Source of the DNA: Lutjanus erythropterus | Taxonomy: Eukaryota > Chordata > Actinopteri > Lutjaniformes > Lutjanidae | Assembly: GCA_020091685.1 (NCBI GenBank) | Contig: CM034603.1 | Location: 18,189,584-18,253,583, forward strand | Direction: 5' to 3' | DNA: 64,000 bases | In this document: piece after piece, positions 1 through 12,729 of the stretch | Position numbering within the stretch: position 1 is the stretch's first letter | Layout of the letters: each line of letters begins with the position of its first letter | Notes under the pieces: generated by a model | Databases searched by the model: none | What the model was told of the DNA's origin: nothing | Seen by the model: only the letters and a program-made list of their open reading frames with translations | Translations under genes and position numbers: made by a program

Positions 1-129
1 AGTGTTTGCATTGAACCAAGTTTGGCTGGTCATCGTAGTCATCGTGTTACACAGTATCTGTTGGATTCGCGAGATCCGGCGAGACTCCGTTTTGCCAGGC
101 TCCAAGTTATCAGTTTGTGTCTGTACTCA

Positions 130-470
130 AAGTGGTTCAGCCAATCAGCATCCTAGGAGGGACTACTGGCAGCTCCGTGGTGGTTTTAGGTGTGACAACG
201 GTAAGAAGAGTCCATGGAAGCAACTCGTCTTGAGCAAACAATGGTGGCTCATGAGGAGGTTAGCGTAGATACTGTGATAGCATCACTTATATTAGAAGTG
301 GAGAGTATTTCTTCATTGAAAGAAGAGCAAAGAACAGTACTGAAGGCTTTTCTCGATGGAAAAAAAAAGTTTTTCTCTCTTCTACCGACAGGCTTCAGCA
401 ATAGTTTGATGTATTTGTTTGAAGTTAGACCCTGTGAGACGTGTTAGAAAAATGGTTCATCCAATCACCT
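130..470 (+). pseudogene. RecQ-like helicase N-terminal fragment, degraded
   Basis: A frame opening at 214 encodes an acidic leader followed by SLKEEQRTVLKAFLDGKKKF and then SLLPTGFSNSLMY, up to about 405. This arrangement (LKxEQ, xAFLxGK, LPTGxGKS, then Y/L) is the Q-motif and Walker A start of RecQ/DEAH-type helicases. The GKS of Walker A reads SNS here, so the ATP-binding lysine is missing. Similarity stops about 20 residues later and the frame ends at 447, so nothing after motif I is present. Two near-identical short segments, ggttcagccaatca at about 134 and ggttcatccaatca at about 454, flank the fragment, which suggests it is cargo in a short dispersed element. It is inferred to be a nonfunctional transposon-borne or retrocopied fragment. 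It could instead be a decayed exon of a cellular helicase. Confidence 0.5.
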
Positions 471-478
471 GCCAACTG

Positions 479-495
479 TTTTTTTTTTTTTTTTT
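479..495. repeat. poly-T tract
   Basis: Uninterrupted run of 17 T just downstream of the helicase fragment. It could be the reverse-strand poly-A of a retrocopy or a slippage tract. Confidence 0.8.
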
Positions 496-1392
496 CAAAG
501 TACCTGCCAGATTGGTGTTAGGGCAGGTATTTAGTAAGTGTTTTCCTTGCTTGCTTGCGCAAAGGTGGGCTGAAAAAACAACCTGTCAAAAAGGAGGGGG
601 GGTTCAATAATCATGTTTTAAACTGTCTCTACTGTAAGGTATTCATAGTGTTGCACACGGAGAGCTAGAGAGAGAGAAGTTCAAACCCTGCTCTCTTTCT
701 TACCTTAATGACCATATTGAGTTTGTATATCCGATTGTTGGGTTCAGAAAGTTACAGAAATTGTCGGCTGTATCCCTTTTTAATTCCGGTGTCTGACAGG
801 TTCAGATTAAGTGGGTCTCCAAAGACCATCTGACAGGCAGTTCTTTTTGAGAATACTGGTGCTTCAGATGCTTAGTGTCTTACATTCAACAATTCAGTGC
901 TACAATGTGCTCTGAACAGCACCTGCATTACATTATGCAGGGTTTGTCAGTTTTAGCACCAACAAAGCTTATTATGAATGTGACAACCTACTGGAGGCAC
1001 CACTTTAGTTTTGCTTACAGCAATAGAAAGTCAAGCCTGGTGTTGATATGAAACCAAACATGTATAACCTCCTCTTTTTCATTTAGCAAATGAGTAAAGT
1101 AATGAGGAAGCCCATTAATTTGCTAATGGAAACATGCCCTTTGTCATGTTTACTCTGGCATTAGTGCTGAATTATCATCTTCATTTGATTAGTGTAGCTG
1201 ATGAGCTCGGTGGATTAGATTGGAGATGGCACTCTGCACGTGCACAATGTCAAGAAGAAGAATAAATTCCAAGATGGGCAGATGCGCGTCCTCTCCTGTC
1301 CTGGGGACTCGGTCTGACCTGTGTGCCAAACATGGCTGACTGTTGGCTGCGGGTACAGCTATGAGTCACGCTCCCACTGCTGCAGTGCACAA

Positions 1393-1393
<1 letters not shown>
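496..1393. other. no gene recognised
   Basis: AT-rich sequence with no family-like peptide on either strand and no repeat that I recognise. Confidence 0.5.
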
Positions 1394-1430
<37 letters not shown>

Positions 1431-1442
1431 AGACACACACAC
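1394..1442. repeat. CA dinucleotide microsatellite
   Basis: (CA)n interrupted twice by CAGA units near its right end. Open frames crossing it on both strands are products of the repeat. Confidence 0.95.
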
Positions 1443-2105
1443 CTTTGCAGAATGCAGAACTCAGTGTGAGCTCAGCTTGGGGGAACAGGGAAGATAAGAT
1501 GAGTGACTGTAAGGGTGTTGATCATTTTAGTTCATGAAACTCTTTCATTTTCTCGCTTATAAGTATGTTAAGTTTTTGATTTTTTGTTGGAAATATTTGA
1601 AAAACATCAGACTAAAGCTTATCTAACTAGACTCTAGAGCAAAGAACAGCAACAAGCACATAAAGGTAGTTACAAACAGTACATACAGTTCTGTTATTCC
1701 TCACATTTTTGAGTCAGTACATGTTTTTTCTTTCGAGGGTGCTCTTATATATGCTACTCATGACACTGGCTCGCTTACGGACTAAACATATATAATTCTT
1801 TAGCATGACAATTGCCTATTCAGAAATGAGAAAGTCAGGCTAATAACTTCCACACACAGCTGAATACTGACACACAAGAAATTCAGTCCAGCTTCTGTCG
1901 ATCAAAAGAACCCTCCAAGGACAAAATTAGATATTCATCAACAGGTTTTATTTTTCTACTCCATTCAGCCTCTTCACACAAGAAAGATTAGAAATAATAT
2001 AAAGATGGAAATTGACTGTATTTATGTAATTATTGCAGCTGTGTGCACAAATGAAGTCAATATACATCTATTATTTGTGCATCTGGTCTGTGACAATTCA
2101 GTGTA
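1443..2105. other. no gene recognised
   Basis: AT-rich sequence with short open frames only. Nothing recognisable. Confidence 0.5.
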
Positions 2106-2350
2106 CTAAGGCTGCAACCAACAATTATTTTCATTACTGATTGTTTTCTCAATCAGTCAGTTCATTATTGTCTAGAAATTGTCAGAAAACACTAAAAATG
2201 CCCAAAGTGATTTCTTCAAATAGCTTGTTTTATTAATATTTTAAATTCACTATAATATGTCACAAATATTAACACTTAAATCAGGGAATATTGAAAGAAA
2301 AATATATAATTGTTTATTTAATTTGTTGCTGAAAAATTAAAAGATCAGGA
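2106..2350. mobile_element. decayed hAT-like MITE (taaggctgcaac start)
   Basis: The segment begins taaggctgcaaccaacaatt and continues with AT-rich sequence containing attgtcagaaaacact and a decayed attattttcattactgatt block. This order matches my memory of a very common teleost nonautonomous element whose terminus is TAGGGCTGCAAC. No right terminal inverted repeat is clear, so the copy is probably truncated and old. Confidence 0.5.
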
Positions 2351-3057
2351 AAGACTTTATTGATGCTTTTTTAATTCATGTGTTACAAACACTGGAGAAA
2401 TGAGAGGAAACAGATAATAGTCTATTTAAATCAATGACTAAATTAGAAATAAAGGAAATTACATTCAGAAACGCATATTACAATTTCTATATTCATATCT
2501 TCATTTAAATTGCATCTACGCAAAGTTTACATCAACAATCTCAGTCTAACAAAGTGATAATATCATTACTGCACCTCAACAAGGCCTGCAGAGTAACAGA
2601 TGTTTGTACAATGAACACATCCTGTGTAGTGGTATAAAAGTTAATTAAAAAATGTAAGAACAAAAGTGTTATATAGACTCCCTGGAAACTTTATTAGGTA
2701 AACTTCTGCAATGTAATGAAATCCAATACAGCAGCTGTATCACAAATTCTACATTTATGAAAGTTATAATGTTCAGTTTTTTTGTAAAAGGTAGGGATGT
2801 CATACTCTCAGAAATTTAGCACCAAGGTCAGAAACAAAAATAATAAAATTCAGCTATCGTTATTTTTCTTTTCCTCCTGAAATAAAAAAAATCACTGTCA
2901 GGAGAGCATGTTGTCCATGTGTTAAGTAATAGAGAGCAAAAGTGATTTCTGCTGCTAAACTTTGGATATTAGTTGAACTCAGAGTGCAAGCAGTAGTTTA
3001 AATTTACTGATATGCTCAGAGACCATTAGTCTGGAAATATTTATTTCAAAGGCTCAC
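2351..3057. other. no gene recognised
   Basis: AT-rich. A tagggatg octamer at about 2793 resembles some hAT termini, but no partner end is visible. Confidence 0.4.
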
Positions 3058-3135
3058 ATTATATTTTGATGACGCAGACTGAATGGTAAGAGTTAGGATG
3101 GTCGCCTGCTAATAAGAGCTCTGGGTGTATTTTGT
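3058..3135. repeat. dispersed repeat, copy 1 (partner near 61.0 kb)
   Basis: The segment attttgatgac, cagactga, ggtaag, ggatggtcgcctgctaa, gagctc aligns in order with 61013-61088 with a small gap. The two copies lie 58 kb apart in the same orientation, so this is an interspersed repeat. Its family is not known to me. Confidence 0.6.
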
Positions 3136-3139
3136 TAGC

Positions 3140-6100
3140 CTGAAGAGTAGGGATGTGACTGTGATGATATCTACTGGAAAATGACCTGGTTAATTATTCT
3201 ATTTTATTATTTTTATTTTATTTTATAAAAGGGCTGCTACTGACTGCTGCATTGTTTTTGTTTAGAAGTTGTTCATAGAAGTAAAGGAATCATTGGCAAA
3301 GTCAGATCATGTCATTTTTTTTTTGTAGATGTTTAGGTAATGGCTGGTTACTTTTATTTCATTTTATTAAAGAAGGAAAGCAGAAGGAAAATTACGTTTT
3401 ATTCAAACAAAAAGGCTTTACACATCAGATTTATTATTTAATGGAAAAATATCAAGTTGTCATTTGTGGCCTTTTTATCATGGACTTTTTATGGAGTGGA
3501 GTTTTTGGTATTGTTAAATCCCTACCAATCATGGTACGCTTTAGAGTTTAGCGATTGCAAATGTTGTGTATTTGAGGGTAAGGATAACAATGACAACACT
3601 TTGGATACTTTGTTAATGTGACATTCACATGATTTGAAACTCACCCTACTCACTTTTTGTCTGAAAAGTTCTATGGCACCATTTGCATGCTGGTTTTTGA
3701 AAATTTATTTTCAAACCCTGATGATCACCTCAGACGCAAAGCACTCACATACACAACTCTGTTTACTGCAATTTTACTTATTGACATCTTCAATATGTTG
3801 TTGTCTTCTTCAGTGCCAGTTGGTGTTTTTCTTCCTTTGGCATTTAACTGCAAACTACGACACTTGTAGGCATATATGCTGTGTCCTCAGGTCTGAAAGA
3901 ATTGCATCCCCAGTGCCCATGATACCATAGAAAATCAAGTACGGTATGGGTCCTTGTTAAAAACCATACGTAGCTGGGGATGATGTTGTACATTAATACC
4001 TCTCTGCAGTACCAATCGATTGATTATTAGAGGTAAAGGTAGAATTTATAGCAGAACAGATGTATTGGATTGCATTCAGTTTTTCAGGAGGTACGGTTAT
4101 TGCTTAGTTGATTAAATGATTAATAATTTCATCTTTATACAGTACATAATTTGCACAAACACCACCTTAACTTGATTATTTGATTACTATTGTCAGCATA
4201 TTTAATAAACACTACAAACAGCAGATGCTTCCAAAGATCCACACGTCTGATTGTTGTGAACAAATTTTCTGTTTCTGCTCAAATGTACCATCCTCTGGCA
4301 ATAACAGCAGAAGCTGTTGGCAGATGGGAAATGGGAAAAGCCCTCCATCATGTCACCAATGCGGTTAGAGGGAACCCACAGCCCAGAGTCATGATTCTAC
4401 CAGCCCTGAGACCCCCAACAAGACTTCGCTTTTATCAGTTCCTCCCAGGAGGGAAGCAGCCACCATAACCTTTATCCAGCATGAGTTCAGGTCTGCCCTC
4501 CCAGACACAATCACTACTTGAGACAACCTTTAAATGAAGACGGATCTGCCTCGCTGTCTCACTGTACACTCGCAAAATTGTCTGTTGTGTTTGTCTGTGG
4601 GTCTGCTCCTCTCCTCCTCCCCCCTTATGTTTCAATATTGCCTTCCTCTCAAAACAGGTTAGCTCGGTGTCAAAGAGTATACACTCGGCTTGCCTGCGGC
4701 CAATCTGTTGAAATTTACCAAGAGATATAGTTGTGGGAGAGTGCTGTGTGCTCGTGCGTTGCTTACTTTAGGGCGCCCTTCATCAATTTTGCAAAGCAGG
4801 TGGATGTTGCCTCCTCTGACTCCCCTCAGCTGCCCCCTGTTCACATCTGAATAACAATAGCTGGGAGAGACTGTGTCTAATATCAGAGCCTGGATTATCT
4901 CTGCTTACTATGCATCTTTGCATTAACAGGCGTTGAAATATTGAAGCCAGCGTTGTAACATCAGAGCATTAATAGTTTCTCATTTTATGACTGTTTCATG
5001 AGCCAGAGTGGTAAAATAATGGCAGCCAGTTTACTAGCATGAGGACTACAACTCATTTCCGTTTTTATAGTACCATGTGTGGTGTTTTACTGCCCCGTAC
5101 AACAAAATGGCTGCAATGGTTTTGTAGGATTGTGATCAATGACTCAACAAGTGTGTATTGGTTGTAATGAGAATTTTCTTTTTGCCTCTATTCAGATTTT
5201 TTAACGTTGTTTCCTTATTATTTTCCAGAATATATGTCTGATAGGTAAACCATTATGGCCTGGAAATAAGACTGGATTACAATTTTGTCTCCACCTTATT
5301 ATTCAGTCTGACATTGTGTTTATTTCAGCTGTTCTGCTTTGTACTGGGGTTATTTTAAATGTGCTAAATAAAACATTCAGCCTCATAAGATGTCAGCAAA
5401 CAACAACAAATGATGTCATACTCTCTGTGGCTTTGGTAATTAGTCTTGTCTGTTCAGCTGGGACTGCCCTATGTGTGTGTTTGTGCTTGTGTATGTACAT
5501 GTACAAATGCATCCTTATACATGCAAGTCTTCCTTGTGTCTTTTTTCAGTATGACGACCTAGTGAATTACTTTGTCACTGAAATATATTTCTGAAACCCT
5601 ATTCGGTGAGAAATAGGTGATGCAGTAACAGAATATTGAGCAATTTCTGATCAACGCTGCTTAGGTTGACAGTTTAATCTGAGTTTCAGGAGTCTCTGTT
5701 GGAAATGGTGAGTCTAGAAGGGAACCCTTAATTTGTTAAACTCTCATGAGTTTTGTACCTGTTGTTTCTTCTCTATAATGTGACAACACTTTGTTTTAGA
5801 TCTGGCTGGGTTTAGTGCCATTTAGGAAAAAATCATAGTAATTATTATCGTTGCGAGATCTTGTGTGGGTCTGGGGTTCCTTTCTAGACGCCGGAATTGC
5901 CGCCGTCTGGTTAAAATCTTTCTCATTTTACAACTAAAAAGTCAGGTTAGTAGGTAGGGTAGTACCAAAAATACTGCCTAGCCTGGGTTTAAGATTTTTT
6001 ATTTCTGTAATACAATTCACAACACTTCACATGACTTTGTCGGTCTTATTCATGCTTGTTGTCATTTTTGTGAACATTTTCCTGTGTACAGTAAAAAGAA

Positions 6101-6844
6101 ATCCCTGCTAGGAATACCACCTTTAAAGCTGTGATTTGCTTGAGGTTTTTTTGAAAATACCAGACGCAGTCATCGACGAGAACTGCACCAGACCTGTATG
6201 AAATGGTGAAGAGACCCAGAGGGTGAAACCAGGCTAATTAGGACAGAAATACTCATGCCTGCCTTTGCATTGAGGAGGATACCTGCACAAAACTAACAAG
6301 GTCATTAAAACCTAACAATGCAGGTTACTCTGTACGTGATTACAGGCATAGCACCAACAAAAACTAGCCATCATGAAATCTAATGAACTGTCGTTTTGCT
6401 TGTCAGACTCTTTACGTTTATCATAGCCTTGAGAAACACCATGGGAAAAAATAGAAACATTTCCCACATGGTGATGCGGATCCTCCTATTTTCTCCATAC
6501 AGTACATTCCGTCAGCTTGGTTGCACAAGGTGGAGGTGGGATGTGTGTATTAATATTTTAAAATGTGAGAGAGAGTTGGAAACATCTCACTGGCGGAAAA
6601 CGACTGACATCCATTGATTATTCACTTTGTGAAGTGATGGGCTTCTCAGAAGAGGTGCTTTGTCCACGTCAGTGTGGCTCATGGGAAGGATGTAGTCGTA
6701 CACATGACCTTTCAACGTGCTGCTGTCGTTACTCCTTTAGATTAAATGTCAGCTCACCTATTTTTTCACATGTGGATCTTCTGCTGATGTGTCACCACAC
6801 ACTTGTGAGATTTCTCCCAGCATATTGTTTTTGATTTAGTTTTC
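3140..6844. other. no gene recognised; unique-looking DNA
   Basis: About 3.7 kb with only short unsupported open frames (up to 98 codons). The stretch at 4200-4480 is somewhat richer in GC than its surroundings and could be conserved noncoding DNA, but nothing in it is diagnostic. Confidence 0.45.
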
Positions 6845-7533
6845 TTAAAGGGACAGTTCACCCCCAAATCAAAAAATACATACACTTACTCTTAAAGGAA
6901 TAGTTCACCCAAAGAGGAAAATTCGGTTATCATCTAGTCACCCTCACACCGATTGAGGGTGAAGTTTATTTTATTAATCTGCACAGCCGTGCTGGAGTTT
7001 CACAGGAAGACTGTGCTGCAGAATGTCCCAAAAAATGTAAGTGAATCGTGATTGCTTTTCAAACATAAAAAACAAATGGAAAGAAACCATGAAATGCCTC
7101 CGTACTGCTCGTCTGGCACAATCCAAGTCTCCTTAAGTCCCAACATGCTGTTTCAGGGTAAAAACATGAGCACTACAGAGGCATTTTATGTTTTTATTGT
7201 AAAGTCTGACAGTGTTTTGTGGACCAGAAAACTATACTATATCTTTGATATAATGATGGCCTTCTTCAGGGTACTGAAAGAAGAAAAACAGCTCAATAGA
7301 CATTAAATTGAGGATAAGACGCAGGTGTGATTTCTCACAAGGACAGGCATACAACATTTTTGTTTGGTGCTTTGAGCACCACAAGTGCCACATTATATTT
7401 GTGGAAAGGCAGATGTCTCTTTGGCCCATATCTCCAAACCTCAGCAACTCGCATTAAGAAACCTAGAAGGATGAGTACCACTACAGGTAAAACGGAAATA
7501 TGCTTTTGAGTTTGGGGTGAACTGTCTCTTTAA
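6845..7533. mobile_element. TTAA-flanked foldback element, family E (interrupted)
   Basis: The left end is TTAA followed by agggacagttcaccccc. The right end is the inverted counterpart, ggggtgaactgtctctttaa. The interior right half contains tttggtgctttgagcacc, the reverse complement of a segment in the E copy at 32.4 kb. TTAA at both ends fits a piggyBac-type target preference. There is no coding capacity. A family N element sits within its left part. Confidence 0.7.
6892..7170. mobile_element. family N element nested in family E
   Basis: A second TTAA plus aggaatagttcacccaaag start lies only 47 bp inside the E element. It is followed by the family N signature blocks shared with the copies at 8.6 and 11.7 kb: ctggagtttcacagga, then gcctccgtactgctcgtctgg, then aatccaagtctcc. 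The right end has no clear terminal repeat, so the boundary is approximate. Confidence 0.6.
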
Positions 7534-8609
7534 ATCACTTTTTCTGCAAAGCTGCGTCTTGCATCAAATAAAATGTTGACCTCCATGGGTTAATTTGTCA
7601 ACCTCAAAAACGCTGTCAAAAATCAAAGTGGTGTCATTAACACACAAGGTGGCAGAGCGGGCTCACATTAACGATTCAGATACGGCGTCATCCTCACATC
7701 CTGCTCCATATGCCTCTGCCTTAACCCGTCTGGAGGAACCAGATGGCGAAAGAGCTGAATAACACCCAAGTCCTCATCTGTCCCCTGGTCTTACTCAGTG
7801 CTTTGTAGTTGGGGTTTTTCTCCACCTTGTACTCCACCCTGCAGAAGGATTCTCTCCTGAATGTAAAATGCGCGCATTTTCTCTTCTCTTACAGAAAGTG
7901 TCCCCAGAATCACCCCAGAATAACCAGATTATCAGTCACTAACACTCCAGCATAATTTACACCTGTGCTATCTTCACAAACAATGATGATGCAAATGAAG
8001 TGTTTGCTGTCAAGACCCCGGCATCACCAAGCTGTCACGATCTGTATCCCCAGGATGCAGAAATCGTCAAAAACGAGGGCTTTCTGGTGCCCTTTCTCAG
8101 AGAGGTCATCCGTTACAAGACTCTTATGTATTTTTCATCACCACCGCCGTTCTTTGATTCATCTCGCCATAACCCTGGCATCAAACGACTGACATTATCG
8201 CAGTCCTGAGGGTGCTGGGGACATTACAAATTCATGTGCCCTATTGACTTTGGTCGCTACATCAGAACAACCACCATCAGACACACAGAGCAGTTCACAA
8301 ACTCAACGACAATAATGAGACAGCGAGAAGTTTAGGATTTTGGAACTTTTGTTAAAACAGTGTGGATGATGATGACAATAATGGTGGTGATGTCAAAAGT
8401 CATGGGAAATAATAAGCACCTTCATTACCTGCGAAAAATATGAGGACCTCCTCTTGAACAATAATGGCGAGAACCCACAAATGCCAAGAAATGTATATGT
8501 GTGAGTTTGCTGATAATTAGAAGTGGGAGGATGGGGAAGTGTGTGTGTGACTTCATGCCTGAGAGCAAGTGCGTGAGCTTATGGGGCAACCCAGTCTCCT
8601 AGAGAATGC
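7534..8609. other. no gene recognised
   Basis: Two overlapping frames at 7965-8209 have no recognisable family features. Confidence 0.45.
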
Positions 8610-9215
8610 TTAAAGCAATAGTTCACCCAAAAATGAAATTTAACTCAATATCTACTCACCCATGTGCTGATGTGAGGATAGGTGAAGATCTCCAGTTCAC
8701 AAAACACTCCCGGAGCTTCAGCAGAAAACAGCGTTGCAGCCAAATCCAGTGCAATTGAAGTGAACGGCGACCAGTTTTAAAATGTAAAGAATGAACACAA
8801 AAAAGCCCACAAAATTTCTCCATACTGCTCGTGTGGTGTAGTCCAAGTGTCCGTAAGCCGCAACATTAAAATTTGACCCAAAAAGACGTAATTTACACCA
8901 TGTTTTTAGTCTAAATGTCAACTGTAGCCTCTCAGACCGTATCTGCATGCACACGCCTCTTTGTTCAAAGTTTGCAAGTCAACTGTGTGCATAACAAGTC
9001 ACTATTTCTGAGCAGATCTCTCTCTATTGTCTGAGTCGCTTCCAGGAAGCATGTAAACACAGGCGTGAAGGTATCATGAGATCTCATATATCTCGTGTGG
9101 CACCACTTGGGCGAGAACCTGTTTACCCGCTTCAGGTATGTGCACGTGGATCAGGTCTAAAACTGGTCACCATTCACTTCAATTGTACTGGATTTGGCTG
9201 CAACGCTGTTTTATA
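8610..9215. mobile_element. family N foldback element
   Basis: Starts TTAA then agcaatagttcacccaaaaa. The arms fold back: aaacagcgttgcagccaaat near 8726-8745 is inverted at about 9193-9212, and the match extends inward through the ccagttt block. The central part carries the tccatactgctcgtgtgg block shared with the other copies. The outer right terminus with a second TTAA is missing. It has no coding capacity. Confidence 0.7.
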
Positions 9216-11504
9216 CATTCCTTCCTGATTCTCTCTGTAAACTTAGGGTAAAAGTAAAAACCATTTATTATTTCAGGTGTATCATTCTAAGCAGGAAGTA
9301 AACATCTGGATAATCACAAACTTCGGAAGATACAAATACAAAGAGTTGATTTTCCTCCTACACACCCATATTCAAGGTATTATGGTATTATGGAAATTGC
9401 TGTATTACCAAGTGCAATGTACAAATCAGAGGAGCTTCAGACTTCTGCCAAGGGAGAAATATGTCATAGCGTAACATTTTACAATAACCATTCCCACGAA
9501 AGTCTCGAGTGATCCTATTATTTCTTTTTTTTTTTTTAAAGTTCCAATTCAAAGAAAGTTTCAGTGTGAGAAGATCGAGTAACCACAGAAACTCGCTGAC
9601 CTGCCACTCCTGTGGCAACGACATCCTCCTGTCACACATGCCACACTGATTGCCTGCACACTGTGCAACAAGAGCTGGAGACCACGGCGCTGCTGACAAA
9701 TAGTTGCTGTATTTGTCACTGGTCACATTTGGAAATAAAAACCCAGCGAGTGTTTGAAAAGCTTCTAAATCTAGCAACAATCGTCTACTGATGGATTGAA
9801 AATGCATGTCTATGTACATGTCACAGTACGTCTTTGACAACCTCTGGATGCTGATTAAATCACAAGCCGTCCTCAAAGTTAGCAAATTTAAATATGCAAT
9901 GTCAGAGTGAAGTTTCAAAATAATGTAACATAACTTGATAAGAAATCAACAGTGACTAATTGTTTCACACAGGACAAGCATGTTGTTTTCGAGTCTTCAT
10001 GGTGAAAGTCCTGCCCTCGAACGTTCTCCATAAGCAGACTTTGTCCCTCTTTATGCGACTGACTTTGACGGCATATCAAAACATAATGCTATGGAGACAT
10101 CTCCAGAAATTACACCAGAGGGATGTTGTAGTTGAAAGCGTAGGGGCACTGACCAAGCTGCCATATTTGACGCGTTGTGTGAGAGTGAGCTGTTTTTTTT
10201 TTTTAAACCAAGATGACACTTTCTCCCTGATCATCACCAAGTGCTTTGATTGCCTGAACATAACCATAAAATATACCATGCTTCAGCTGCTACGGGCAGT
10301 TATTGTGATGCAAGAATGGATTTTGTGGGGAAAACAAAATATGTTGTCTGTGAACGTTTTGCAGATTTGTTCTGTATTAACATTTTGCAACTTGGCAGAT
10401 CTGCTCATTAAAAAGTTTGCTTGTTATGTTGATAAAAAAAAAACCCAACAACTCAGCATTCAGATTGCGTTATATTTCTCCCACAATGCTCGCTTGTGTA
10501 TGTGCTCTAGTTCATGTTGATCCACATTCATGGCTACAACCGCAATAAAGCTGATGGTTGGTGTGATTCATGCTCACTTGAAACAGCTCTGCATAGTCAC
10601 GCTCAAGACAGAAGCAAATTTTCCATGTAATCAATAGAACACGGGAATTCATTAAAAAAAAGCCAAAGTCTACCATCTCTTCTGCTGATTAAAATGCCAG
10701 AGTGTCTCCAGCTAGAGCCATCTGATAGACATAACCTTTAAGTGGGCCATTAGGAATATATTAAAAAAGACTCATTTCCTGGGGACATGTCACTGATGAA
10801 TTATTAAAACATCTAAAACAGGGCAAACCGTTCCCCTTCTTCTTTCCCCCCAAAAAGATCACCATCGATGAGGAGTTAACCCATTAAAAGATGAGCACAT
10901 GAAATGAAATTTAAATTCCCACACAACCAGGAACCAGCCCACAAATCACTAGGCACGGCCTCTGATATAATTTTCGTATTGATTAGGGTCTGGCCCTGCT
11001 GACTTTGCCAGAGTGGACCTCTGCTCTTGCCAATCAGTATGCACTCAAAATCAATGGGCTGAGCAAACGCACAGGGGTGTTAAGCGGGACCTTTAATTGT
11101 GCAACAGCTAAGATACTCTGCTGAGGAAGGAATTAAGAGCTGCTTCCCAAATCAAAAGTAAGCAAGCGATCAAGTTTTGCATCTTTTAAAAACTAATTCA
11201 GAGACAGCAACTTGAGACTGAATTACAAAGTGAAATAAAATGTAAATATAGGATGAGTGATAAATCGTGACAGTCAACAGGCAGGGAGGTCCCAAGCGAA
11301 AGAGGAAACATTATGCTGATCAAATGCAGTGTGACTGTCAGGTCTGATGATTCATAGATGCTCCGTAATCTGCCTTATCTCACTCGAGCCCCAGTAAATT
11401 GTTTTTGCCCTGTTTTGCTAGTCGTTTAAGTCAAACACGAACATATATTTGTAACTTTTAAGAAGTTAAAGGTTTGTTTATTCCATAAGTATGTGGGCGG
11501 ATCA
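9216..11504. other. no gene recognised; two long but unsupported frames
   Basis: Frames of 176 codons (9388-9918, minus) and 186 codons (9960-10520, plus) lie here. Neither shows a domain pattern, signal peptide or repeat, and both cross homopolymer runs. I treat them as chance. The block at 10880-11130 is less AT-rich and contains several TAAT/ATTA cores, so it may be conserved noncoding DNA. Confidence 0.45.
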
Positions 11505-11751
11505 TAGACTGTGGAAAACGTAGACGTGGAGTTTCTTTGATGTCACCCACAGGTTTCTGAAGAGCCACTGTGAAGCTCAGTGTGGTGGCTTCAGCCCTCA
11601 CCATCTCTGTCAGTGACTCTGACAAATCCAAAAACAGGCAAAAACATCGCACAAAACAGCATGGCTGGTGCTGGGGCGCCTGAATGAAGGGGCTTCCTAG
11701 CAGGTAGCCATCTGTGACGGTACCCAGCTGTCACTCAAAGCAGCCATGCGC
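11505..11751. repeat. percomorph-type dispersed repeat
   Basis: The order tagactgtg, gacgtgga, gatgtcacccacaggtttct, gaagagcc, tgaagctc and later cagctgtcactcaaagcagc matches my memory of an abundant fish repeat. It runs directly into the TTAA of the next element. Its class is uncertain. Confidence 0.5.
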
Positions 11752-12335
11752 TTAAAGGGGTAGTTCACCCGAAAATGAAAATTCAGTTACTCACCCTCAT
11801 GCTGACTGAGGGTCACGTTCAGCTTTTTAGTCCACAAAACACTGCTGGAGTTTCACAGGAAAACTGCATTGCAGAATGGAAGTGAATGGTGACCAGTTTT
11901 CACACTTAACAGAACAACAGAATAAAAAAATAAAATGCCTCCATACTGCTTGTCTGGTGTAATACAAGTCTCCTAAAGCTCCTACATGCCAAATTGACTT
12001 GAGAGTCGTAATCTACACCATGTTTTTGGCCTAAATCTTCACTGTAGATCCTTAGCTCGGAGCTGCATTCACGTGCACATGCACACCGTCTGAACTGGGT
12101 GTGTGAGGTGTGATGGTGTGTGTATGCAAGTGAACGGCATGTCGGGGCTTTAGGAGACTTGGACTGTGCCAGATGAGCAGTATGGAGGCATCATGTGTTT
12201 TTATGTAGCTGTTTGTTTGTTTTCCATTCACCAGTCAGCAGGCACTTAAATCTGCAAAGCTGTTTTCCTGTGAAACTCAAGACTAAAAACCTCAACCTGA
12301 ATTTCAGTCAACATGAAGGTGAAAGCATACATCTT
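11752..12335. mobile_element. family N foldback element
   Basis: Starts TTAA plus aggggtagttcacccgaaaa. Arms near 11780-11870 (agtttcacaggaaaactgca and tcatgctgactgaggg) are repeated inverted at about 12250-12333. The middle holds gcctccatactgcttgtctgg on one side and its inverse, near 12170-12190, on the other. The right end has decayed before the terminal repeat. It is homologous to the copies at 6.9 and 8.6 kb. Confidence 0.7.
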
Positions 12336-12729
12336 CTGATGATGAAAGTGACATCACATGGACCCTGATGGAAAGTTTAACTAAAGTACCTTAGGAGTAA
12401 ATCTCCAAATTTCCCGAGTGTAAAAATGCCAAGGTGCTGAAACAGAGAACTAAAGGGTTGAAACAGAAAACTTTTAACTACATTGTGGCAAATAGGTTTG
12501 TATCTTTATGTTATGAAACTGCTTTGAGTGTGTAGAAAGGAGCTGAAAAATGAAATTAAAGATTTGTACTGTAATGTGCAATATAACTTTAATTTTGTTA
12601 AAATATTTTATGAAATTGGTTTTGAAAAAAGTATCATTCAGGAACAGGTCCAGGTCCTGAGAGGAACTGCAGAGTCAAGTGGTGGTTCAACAGTTTTTCA
12701 GGTCGTTGTTTCGGTTTTCTAGCAACGGA

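Noticed and set aside
1250-1537. Frames with Thr-His and Cys-Val runs
   Set aside because: They are translations of the CA microsatellite.
2793-3160. Two tagggatg octamers as possible hAT left ends
   Set aside because: No inverted partner or flanking duplication within reach.
9388-10520. Two adjacent long open frames, 176 codons minus and 186 codons plus
   Set aside because: No domain pattern, odd composition, and poly-T/poly-A runs inside both. Probably chance ORFs.
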